Source of the DNA: Pseudomonadota bacterium
GTDB lineage: Bacteria > Pseudomonadota > Alphaproteobacteria > Azospirillales > Azospirillaceae
Length of the DNA: 5,057 nucleotides
Assembly (NCBI GenBank): GCA_023412175.1
Contig: JAEYOB010000292.1
Span: 1 to 5,057, forward strand
Direction: 5' to 3'
The position numbers were made by a program, and so were the translations under genes. Position 1 is the first letter of the stretch; each line of letters opens with the position of its first letter. Positions 1 to 4,591 of the stretch are shown here, in pieces. Below the pieces are notes generated by a model. That model made no database searches, had not been told where the DNA came from, and worked only from the letters and a program-made list of their open reading frames with translations.

Positions 1-525
1 CATCAGCGCGAAGGCGCCGAGGGTCCGCCCGGCGACGCTGGCGCGGGTGTCGGCGAAGCGCGACCACAGCCCGCGCGACTCCACCACGCCCTCGCGGACC
101 GTCAGGTTGCCGGCGCGGCCGGTGCGGAACAGTTCGTAGACCCGCTCGGCTTCGGCGATCTGAGCGCGCGACGGCTTGGAGCGGATGGAGATGTAGCCGG
201 TGATCTGGCCGTTCTCGATGGCCGGGGTCACGTTGGCCCGCACCCAGTAATGGTCGCCGTTCTTGGTCCGGTTCTTGACGAATCCTTCCCACGGGCGCCC
301 GGCCTTGATGGTCGCCCACAGGTCGGCGAAGGCGCCGGCGGGCATGTGCGGGTGGCGCAGGATGTTGTGCGGCGCCCCGATCAGCTCCTCTTCCGTGAAG
401 CCGCTGATGTCGACGAACGTCTTGTTGACGAAGGAAATTTTACCCTTCGGGTCGGTGCGCGACACGATCAGGTCGCCGTCGGCCAGCTCGATTTCCCGGT
501 TGGTGATGGGACCATTGTCGCGCAC
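1..525 (-). CDS. aer: Aer-like PAS-domain aerotaxis/redox chemoreceptor (N-terminal part, cut by the window edge)
   Basis: This is the N-terminal 175 residues of a PAS-domain chemoreceptor that probably senses redox or oxygen state through bound FAD and signals through CheA/CheW to the flagella. The PAS domain spans about residues 10-115. Family-typical blocks are SGFTEEELIG (41-50), PHNILRHPHMP (52-62), AFADLW (65-70) and VKNRTKNGDHYWVRANVTP (83-101), then GYISIRSKPS (110-119). These align without gaps to my memory of E. coli Aer. An amphipathic stretch follows (120-135), and a hydrophobic segment is just beginning at the edge (LGAFALM). The membrane region, HAMP and methyl-accepting domain would lie outside the window. 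I start it at GTG 525-523 because AAGGAG (minus strand, about 537-532) sits 6-7 bases upstream and the homology begins soon after. One oddity is His60 where E. coli Aer has an Asp reported to matter for FAD binding. The family call is firm. Oxygen sensing is inferred. Confidence 0.9.
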   Translation of the reverse strand, partial: MRDNGPITNREIELADGDLIVSRTDPKGKISFVNKTFVDISGFTEEELIGAPHNILRHPHMPAGAFADLWATIKAGRPWEGFVKNRTKNGDHYWVRANVTPAIENGQITGYISIRSKPSRAQIAEAERVYELFRTGRAGNLTVREGVVESRGLWSRFADTRASVAGRTLGAFALM

Positions 526-593
526 GCTGCTCTCCTTCGCCGGCAACTTTCAGCGTATGGGGATAGCATCTATTCCCTAACGGATATATAATG

Positions 594-610
594 CAATTTG
601 AGGCAAATTG
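594..610. promoter_or_regulatory. 17-bp perfect palindrome upstream of aer
   Basis: The sequence is CAATTTG, a 3-base spacer AGG, then CAAATTG: a perfect 7-bp inverted repeat. It lies about 70 bases upstream of the aer GTG, beside the AT-rich stretch ATATATAAT (584-592), which could hold a -10 element for the minus-strand transcript. The size and symmetry fit a dimeric regulator's operator, but no specific regulator can be named and I could not find a well-spaced -35/-10 pair. Confidence 0.4.
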
Positions 611-632
611 GCGCGGATTCCGTCGGGCAACG

Positions 633-660
633 TTTTCCGGCTCTCTTTTTCCGGCTCTCT
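633..660. repeat. Two perfect tandem copies of a 14-bp unit
   Basis: TTTTCCGGCTCTCT occurs at 633-646 and again at 647-660 with no base between. It is non-coding and looks like a simple replication-slippage duplication. A role as paired binding sites is possible but unsupported. Confidence 0.85.
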
Positions 661-674
661 GCAAAAGCGGGTTG

Positions 675-701
675 ATGCGAGACGATCGCATTGGATCGCA
701 T
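675..701. repeat. Cluster of GATCGCAT boxes in direct and inverted orientation
   Basis: GATCGCAT occurs at 684-691 and 694-701, exactly 10 bp apart (one helical turn). An inverted core ATGCGA lies at 675-680 and pairs perfectly with TCGCAT at 686-691 across a 5-base loop. The arrangement suggests either a small hairpin or side-by-side binding sites. No regulator can be assigned. Confidence 0.45.
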
Positions 702-972
702 ATGCCCTCCGCCACCAGGGGCCGTTGCCCTGATGCCCCTCCGCCCCTTGTGCTGCCACGGCTCCCAGCACCGTCAAGTTGCCGGGATCGGCCATGGCGG
801 GTCATGGATGGTGGAGAAGATGCTGGCGGCCCGCGGCATCCCCGCCGTTCTCCGTGCCGGCCAGGAGGTTGACCGCCACGCCGCCACGCCGCCGCCCGCC
901 GCTGGCAGAGCTGGCGGTGCCCCAGTCCCCGCCGCCATTCAGAGTGTCGGCGTCGGCGAACCCGTAAGGAAT
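700..972 (-). pseudogene. Decayed, frameshifted remnant of an RTX (hemolysin-type calcium-binding repeat) protein
   Basis: Read on the minus strand, 972-829 gives IPYGFADADTLNGG, followed by GTASSAS, GGVAVNLLAG and TENGGDAAG. This follows the layout of secreted RTX proteins, where a DTLNGGxGxDTASY-like turn is followed by AGVxVNLxxG and GGDAAGDTLSxIEN. The continuation is out of frame: one frame over, 827-801 reads ASIFSTIHD, which resembles the expected DTLSTIEN, while the original frame meets a stop at about 800-798. Further on, GNLTVLG (about 783-763) and, in another frame, GGGASGQRPLVAEG again resemble RTX glycine-aspartate repeats with the key Asp/Asn positions lost. Intact members bind calcium and are exported by type I secretion. 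This copy cannot be functional as read. No start codon, secretion signal or full repeat array is visible. The assignment rests on pattern memory, and GC-rich chance similarity is the main alternative. Confidence 0.45.
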
Positions 973-1140
973 CCATTGTCCGCCGTTCTGGTGAGTGTGT
1001 CTTGATGGTTGCGCCTTCGATCTCCACAAAGCCAAAAGGCTGTTAAACTTATGAAAAATCTCCTTTTCGAGCCATAGCATGTCATAGGTCATCCTGTGCG
1101 CGGATTACTGGAGTATGTTTCTATCTCAAACACGGGATTT

Positions 1141-1169
1141 TTGGCATAACACAACTTTTCGCGTATAAA
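1141..1169 (+). promoter_or_regulatory. Sigma70-like promoter for the methyltransferase gene
   Basis: TTGGCA at 1141-1146 (5 of 6 to TTGACA) and TATAAA at 1164-1169 (5 of 6 to TATAAT) are separated by exactly 17 bases. Transcription would begin near 1176 and give a leader of about 60 bases before the ATG at 1236. It is the best promoter match I found in the window and lies in the same AT-rich block as the gene it would drive. Confidence 0.6.
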
Positions 1170-1235
1170 GGCTGGGCCAGAAGATCAGCAAATCGGCTGT
1201 CCATCTGGGGAACCCGGCTAGAAGGTGCATTTCCG

Positions 1236-2069
1236 ATGGAACTGGCGAAAATTGTCAGACAAAGAAATCCCAACAGCGCTTGGCTGCTGAACCATCGAAA
1301 AAATGTTACGTCGCAATGCGGTGAAGACGGAATAATTGAGAAAATTTTCGAACGTTTGCCTCGTTCGGACGAGATGACATGCGTCGAGTTCGGGGCCTGG
1401 GATGGCCGAATGTTCTCGAACACGTACAATCTTACAACGAACCGTGGATGGCGTAGCCTGTATATTGAGGCAGACGAGAAAAAATTTGTAGATCTGCAAA
1501 ATACATTTAAGGACAATTCGAAAGCCTTCCTCGTAAACAAGCTTGTCCATTTTGATAATGATTATGACACTCTTGACAAAATACTGGCATCATCCGATTG
1601 GCCGGCAGATTTTGATCTGCTTTCTATCGACATTGATGGCAATGATTACCACGTCTGGAACAGCCTGACCCTGTTTTCTCCCAAAGTCGTCATTGTCGAA
1701 TTCAATCCGACCATTCCTAACGATATCCATTTCGTCCAGGAACGGTCCATGAGCGTAAACCAGGGGTCATCCCTGTTGGCATTCCAGGCACTGGGGCGCA
1801 GCAAAGGATATCAACTGGTGTGCGTAACCGAGTGGAATGCCATCTTTGTCAGGGATGAGTTCTTCAATCAGTTCGAAATAAGCGATAACAGTCCGGATGC
1901 TATGCATGTTCCAGTCTTGGATGGAAGGATATTCCAGGCCTTCGATGGAACTATTTATACCTTTGGTATCCCAAAGCTGCTTTGGCACGACGTCGAACTC
2001 GGCCATGAGGATTTTCAGGTTCTGCCGAAGAGCATGAGAGTTTATGGAGTTTACAGTAAAAGTACCTAA
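1236..2069 (+). CDS. FkbM-like SAM-dependent methyltransferase
   Basis: A 277-residue protein with the layout of FkbM-type class I methyltransferases. SQCGEDGIIEKIFE (26-39) precedes the SAM-binding motif VEFGAWDG (50-57). NRGWRSLYIEAD (69-80) provides the acidic residue after strand 2, and DLLSIDIDGNDYHVW (127-141) and VVIVEFNP (151-158) supply later core strands. FNPTIPND and NQGSSLLAF (175-183) look like family-specific substrate-side motifs. There is no signal peptide or membrane segment, so it is probably cytoplasmic. Relatives often methylate sugars or polyketides and lie near glycan genes, but no such gene is visible here and the substrate is unknown. The start is supported by AAGG (1222-1225) 10 bases upstream. 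The gene is clearly AT-richer than its neighbours (for example 28 of 60 G/C at 1261-1320 against 45 of 60 at 2941-3000 in ybaL) with many A/T-ending codons, which suggests horizontal acquisition. Confidence 0.8.
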   Translation: MELAKIVRQRNPNSAWLLNHRKNVTSQCGEDGIIEKIFERLPRSDEMTCVEFGAWDGRMFSNTYNLTTNRGWRSLYIEADEKKFVDLQNTFKDNSKAFLVNKLVHFDNDYDTLDKILASSDWPADFDLLSIDIDGNDYHVWNSLTLFSPKVVIVEFNPTIPNDIHFVQERSMSVNQGSSLLAFQALGRSKGYQLVCVTEWNAIFVRDEFFNQFEISDNSPDAMHVPVLDGRIFQAFDGTIYTFGIPKLLWHDVELGHEDFQVLPKSMRVYGVYSKST

Positions 2070-2073
2070 AGGG

Positions 2074-2109
2074 GATCACGAACGGACCGAAGGTCCGCTA
2101 GCGTGAATC
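2074..2109. terminator. Hairpin just after the methyltransferase stop codon
   Basis: An inner stem CGGACC (2083-2088) / GGTCCG (2092-2097) with a 3-base GAA loop sits within an outer stem CACG (2077-2080) / CGTG (2102-2105). The outer stem can be extended by GAT/ATC past a single bulged A. It starts 5 bases after the stop codon. There is no T-run after it, so it is not a classical intrinsic terminator. It may protect the 3' end or contribute to termination between the convergent genes. Confidence 0.4.
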
Positions 2110-2130
2110 TGCTCGTCAAATCAAAAGCCT

Positions 2131-2169
2131 GGAGCAAGTTCCGGTTCATGGCGGACCGGAATTTGCTCC
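2131..2169. repeat. Large REP-like inverted repeat (15-bp arms, 9-base loop)
   Basis: GGAGCAAGTTCCGGT (2131-2145) pairs with ACCGGAATTTGCTCC (2155-2169) over 15 positions, with a single G-T wobble and a 9-base loop. It has no T-tract on either strand, which argues against an ordinary terminator. Its place between convergent genes and its GGAGCA...TGCTCC ends resemble dispersed intergenic palindromes of alphaproteobacteria, but copy number cannot be seen from one window. It could also act as a bidirectional transcription barrier. Confidence 0.55.
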
Positions 2170-2183
2170 CGCCGGTTCGTCCG

Positions 2184-2198
2184 CCGTCGACTTGACGG
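2184..2198. terminator. Small hairpin downstream of the XRE gene
   Basis: CCGTC (2184-2188) and GACGG (2194-2198) form a 5-bp stem with a 5-base loop, 29 bases beyond the stop of the minus-strand XRE gene. No T-run follows on either strand, so a terminator role is weakly supported. Confidence 0.25.
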
Positions 2199-2226
2199 TG
2201 CCGGCCCGTTCAAGCAACGGATCGCT

Positions 2227-2478
2227 TCAGGCGGCCGGCCCCTTCAGGAAGACGCCCGGCCCGTTCTCTTCGGAGGACGTCAGCAGGATGCCGGCCTCCT
2301 CCAGCGTCTGGACGATCTGCTGAGCCGACGTCAGGTGCAGGTCGTGCCGGCCCTTCTCGAAATCCCTGACGGTGCTGCGGCACAGCCCGGAGCGCTCGGC
2401 GAGATCATCCTGGGTCCAATTGAGGAAACCGCGGGCGGCCCGGCACTGGCCGGGAGTCAGAAGCTTCACCGTGGGCAT
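2227..2478 (-). CDS. Small XRE-family helix-turn-helix transcriptional regulator
   Basis: An 83-residue DNA-binding protein that is almost entirely one Cro/C1-type (XRE) helix-turn-helix domain, about residues 7-65. LTPGQCRAARGFLNWTQDDL (7-26) covers the first helices, AERSGLCRSTVRDFEKGR (27-44) the turn and recognition helix, and the remaining helices run through SAQQIVQTLEEAGI (51-64). The tail ENGPGVFLKG (71-80) matches the short GGPGVRL-type end common in alphaproteobacterial members of this subfamily. I chose ATG 2478-2476 because GG (minus strand 2486-2485) lies 6 bases upstream and relatives begin just before KLLTPGQ. The earlier in-frame ATG at 2502-2500 falls inside the palindrome at 2495-2511, which would make little sense if that is an operator. 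There is no toxin or partner gene beside it. It is divergent from ybaL, so autoregulation and control of ybaL are plausible but unproven. Confidence 0.85.
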   Translation of the reverse strand: MPTVKLLTPGQCRAARGFLNWTQDDLAERSGLCRSTVRDFEKGRHDLHLTSAQQIVQTLEEAGILLTSSEENGPGVFLKGPAA

Positions 2479-2494
2479 TTTTTTCCGATTAAAG

Positions 2495-2511
2495 TCAACC
2501 ATATTGGTTGA
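2495..2511. promoter_or_regulatory. 17-bp perfect palindrome between the XRE gene and ybaL, probable operator
   Basis: TCAACCA (2495-2501), spacer TAT, TGGTTGA (2505-2511) form a perfect 7-bp inverted repeat, 17 bases upstream of the XRE start and 70 bases upstream of ybaL. Length, symmetry and location fit a binding site for an XRE dimer. Surrounding A/T-rich bases could hold promoter elements for either gene, but none matches consensus well. Confidence 0.55.
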
Positions 2512-2580
2512 ATTGTGGCCTGCGGACCCCACATTCAAGGGCCTCCCTTTTTACCGCCCCCAAAGCCTTTCAGGATCCCA

Positions 2581-4386
2581 ATGCATCACGGCCCATTGAT
2601 CGCCATGCTCGTCGCCGGATTCGGCCTCGCCTTCGTTTTCGGCGCCATCGCCCACCGGCTGCGGGCATCGCCGCTGGTGGGCTATCTGCTGGCGGGCGTG
2701 GCGGTCGGGCCGTTCACGCCGGGCTTCGTGGCCGACCAGGGGCTGGCCAACGAGCTGGCCGAAATCGGCGTGATCCTGCTGATGTTCGGCGTCGGCCTGC
2801 ATTTCTCCCTGAAGGACCTGCTGTCGGTGCGGGCCGTCGCCATTCCCGGCGCCGTGGTGCAGATCGCCGTGGCGACGCTGCTGGGCATGGGGCTGGCCTC
2901 GCTGCTCGGCTGGTCGCTGGCGGCGGGCATGGTCTTCGGCCTGGCGCTGTCGGTCGCGAGCACGGTCGTGCTGCTGCGCGCGCTCCAGGAACGGCGGCTG
3001 GTGCAGACGGAGCGCGGGCGCATCGCCGTCGGCTGGCTGATCGTCGAGGATCTGGCGATGGTGCTGGCGCTGGTCGTCATTCCGGCGGTCGCCGGCGCCC
3101 TGAGCGGAGCCGGGAACGACGCCGGGCCGTTCGGCCTCGGCCTCACCGGCGTCCTGCTGGTGACGCTGGCCAAGGTCACCGCGTTCGTCGCCTTCATGCT
3201 GATCGTCGGGCGCCGGGTGATCCCGTGGGTCCTCCACTGGGTGGCGCACACCGGCTCGCGCGAGCTGTTCCGGCTGGCGGTGCTGGCCATCGCGCTCACC
3301 GTCGCCTTCGGCGCGGCGGCCCTGTTCGGCGTGTCGTTCGCGCTCGGCGCCTTCTTCGCCGGCATGATCCTCAGCGAGTCGGAGCTCAGCCAGCGGGCCA
3401 CGGCGGAGACGCTTCCGCTGCGCGACGCCTTCGCCGTGCTGTTCTTCGTCTCGGTCGGCATGCTGTTCAACCCGTCCATCGTGATGGAAGCGCCGTTGGA
3501 GCTGCTGGCCACCCTGGCGATCATCCTGGTCGGCAAGTCGGCCGCGGCGTTCCTCATCGTCCGCGCCTTCGGCCGTACCACGGGAACGGCGCTGACGATT
3601 TCGGCCAGCTTGGCGCAGATCGGCGAGTTCTCGTTCATCCTCGCCGGGCTTGGGGTCTCGCTCAACATCCTGCCGGAGGTCGGGCGCGACCTGATCCTGG
3701 CCGGCGCGATCCTGTCGATTCTCTTGAACCCCGTGCTGTTCGTGCTGATTTCCCGGTTCTTCCCCGCCGATGAGGTGGCGAAGCCGGCTGCTCCCGCCGC
3801 CGCTCCCGCCGCCGCTCCCGCCGCTGCCCCCGCCATTGCCGCGGTTCCTGTCCCGGCCCCGGCCGAGGCGTCCACCCCGGCGGCGCCCGCCGAAGACGCC
3901 GCGCGCGATATCCAGCCGACCGGCCTGGAAAGCCACGTCATCGTCGTCGGCTACGGCCGGGTGGGCGCTTACGTCGGCGCCGGGCTCAAGGAGGCCGGCA
4001 CGCCCTTCCTGGTGGTCGAGGACAGCTCCGAGCCGGCCGACGCCGCCCGCCAGGACGGCGCCGAGGTCCTGCTGGGCAACGCCGCCGACCCCGAGGTGCT
4101 CAAGGCGGCCAATCTGGCGGCGGCCAGGCATCTGATCGTCGTCATCCCGGAGGCGTTCGAGGCCGGGCAGGTCGTCGAGCAGGCGCGGGCGGCGAACGCC
4201 AACCTCGACATCCTGGCGCGGGCGCACTCCGACGCGGAGGTGGCGCACCTCATGAAATGCGGGGCGACGCACACCATCACCGGCGAACGCGAGATCGCGC
4301 GCTGCATGCTCGACATCATCTCCCCCCGGCGGCCTGCTGCGGAGCAGCCGGCTGAAGACGAAACCCTCCTGCGCAACGCCGGCTGA
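2581..4386 (+). CDS. ybaL: YbaL-type cation:proton antiporter (CPA2/Kef family) with RCK domain
   Basis: A complete 601-residue inner-membrane monovalent cation/proton antiporter of the Kef (CPA2) type. The transport domain (about 1-395) is a run of hydrophobic helices. Conserved blocks include SPLVGYLLAGVAVGPFTPGF (about 31-50), LLMFGVGLHFSLKDL (66-80), ASTVVLLRALQER, GWLIVEDLAMVL (151-162, with acidic Glu156-Asp157 in the ion pathway), FALGAFFAGMILSESE, FAVLFFVSVGMLFNP and ASLAQIGEFSFILAGLG. The cytoplasmic RCK/TrkA-N domain (about 450-575) starts with nucleotide-binding VGYGRVG (456-462) and ends with GEREIARCML. I recall E. coli YbaL as matching block for block. An Ala-Pro linker (about 401-440) joins the two halves and probably explains why this copy is longer than the roughly 560-residue E. 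coli protein. I chose ATG 2581 because AGGA (2572-2575) is 5 bases upstream and MHHGPLIAMLVAG matches the family start. The exact ion is not settled by sequence. It is divergent from the XRE gene. Confidence 0.93.
   Translation: MHHGPLIAMLVAGFGLAFVFGAIAHRLRASPLVGYLLAGVAVGPFTPGFVADQGLANELAEIGVILLMFGVGLHFSLKDLLSVRAVAIPGAVVQIAVATLLGMGLASLLGWSLAAGMVFGLALSVASTVVLLRALQERRLVQTERGRIAVGWLIVEDLAMVLALVVIPAVAGALSGAGNDAGPFGLGLTGVLLVTLAKVTAFVAFMLIVGRRVIPWVLHWVAHTGSRELFRLAVLAIALTVAFGAAALFGVSFALGAFFAGMILSESELSQRATAETLPLRDAFAVLFFVSVGMLFNPSIVMEAPLELLATLAIILVGKSAAAFLIVRAFGRTTGTALTISASLAQIGEFSFILAGLGVSLNILPEVGRDLILAGAILSILLNPVLFVLISRFFPADEVAKPAAPAAAPAAAPAAAPAIAAVPVPAPAEASTPAAPAEDAARDIQPTGLESHVIVVGYGRVGAYVGAGLKEAGTPFLVVEDSSEPADAARQDGAEVLLGNAADPEVLKAANLAAARHLIVVIPEAFEAGQVVEQARAANANLDILARAHSDAEVAHLMKCGATHTITGEREIARCMLDIISPRRPAAEQPAEDETLLRNAG
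3790..3837 (+). repeat. 12-bp tandem repeat encoding an Ala-Pro linker inside ybaL
   Basis: The unit GCTCCCGCCGCC (Ala-Pro-Ala-Ala) is present as two perfect copies (3790-3813), a third with one change (3814-3825) and a degenerate fourth (3826-3837). It encodes a flexible, extended linker between the membrane domain and the RCK domain, and more Ala/Pro codons follow to about 3900. The unit is a multiple of three, so slippage would change linker length without breaking the frame. Confidence 0.9.
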
Positions 4387-4429
4387 CCTCCCCGGCCCGC
4401 CGGCCAACGACTCGTCTTGCTTTCGCCCG

Positions 4430-4465
4430 CCTCCCGCCCTAGGATAACGGTCCTAGAGCGGGAGG
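4430..4465 (+). terminator. Strong hairpin after ybaL, probable terminator
   Basis: CCTCCCGC (4430-4437) pairs with GCGGGAGG (4458-4465). After one C-A mismatch, CTAGGA (4439-4444) pairs with TCCTAG (4451-4456), leaving a 6-base loop. The stem totals 14 base pairs and starts 44 bases after the ybaL stop. No T-run follows, so it may work as a Rho-assisted terminator or as mRNA end protection. It also separates ybaL from the flavoprotein gene. Confidence 0.5.
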
Positions 4466-4530
4466 TCGTGTGTTGGCGGAGCATCGTTTCGGTTGCAGGG
4501 CAGGCGTGGCGGCGCACGGCGGCGGGCGGT

Positions 4531-4579
4531 ATGAAACGCCGGCCATTTTTGCGTTTCATGGTGTTTCATTGTGTTTCAT
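4531..4579. repeat. Three GTTTCAT boxes at 10-bp spacing plus an inverted copy, upstream of the flavoprotein gene
   Basis: GTTTCAT occurs at 4553-4559, 4563-4569 and 4573-4579, each exactly 10 bp from the next and so on the same face of the helix. An inverted copy ATGAAAC is at 4531-4537. With adjacent bases, ATGAAACGC (4531-4539) and GCGTTTCAT (4551-4559) form a perfect 9-bp hairpin with an 11-base loop. The last box ends 12 bases before the ATG at 4592, so the array could be an operator or a leader RNA element affecting that gene. Confidence 0.6.
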
Positions 4580-4591
4580 CCGGGGCGGCCG

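Larger units (their letters stand above)
526..1235. other. Roughly 700-base stretch without an intact gene
   Basis: No continuous reading frame here has convincing homology or coding character. From the aer side it contains an imperfect hairpin in the probable aer leader (about 560-577), a 17-bp palindrome (594-610), a 14-bp tandem duplication (633-660), a cluster of GATCGCAT boxes (675-701), a GC-rich block that reads as a decayed RTX repeat protein on the minus strand (about 700-972), and an AT-rich block (about 1028-1235) holding a promoter for the methyltransferase gene. The switch from GC-rich to AT-rich sequence near 1020 marks one side of the atypical island. Confidence 0.6.

Noticed and set aside
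440..1027. Minus-strand open frame of 195 codons crossing the aer start
   Set aside because: Arg-rich translation that overlaps the aer PAS domain in another frame. Only short pieces of it resemble RTX repeats, and those fit a decayed gene better than an intact one.
1121..1540. Minus-strand open frames opposite the start of the methyltransferase gene
   Set aside because: No family resemblance, and they overlap a plus-strand frame with clear methyltransferase motifs, a promoter and a ribosome-binding site.
2479..2538. Longer N-terminus for the XRE protein (start at 2538 or 2502)
   Set aside because: The extra residues are not family-like, and the ATG at 2502 lies inside the probable operator palindrome. 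The start at 2478 has a spaced GG-A-rich ribosome-binding site and gives the usual family length.
2508..3773. Plus-strand open frame in another phase of ybaL (421 codons)
   Set aside because: Arg/Gly/Ala/Pro-rich translation typical of an off-frame reading of high-GC coding sequence.
2682..3941. Second long minus-strand open frame opposite ybaL (419 codons)
   Set aside because: Low-complexity Ala/Ser/Arg/Thr product in the shadow of ybaL, with no domain or convincing ribosome-binding site.
2551..4407. Long minus-strand open frame of 618 codons opposite ybaL
   Set aside because: It is an antisense shadow of a GC-rich gene: its product is rich in Arg, Asp, Gly and His with no recognisable domain, while the plus strand encodes a clear YbaL antiporter.
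4531..4579. GTTTCAT repeats as a CRISPR array
   Set aside because: The units are only 7 bases with 3-base gaps, far too short for CRISPR repeats and spacers, and no cas gene is present.
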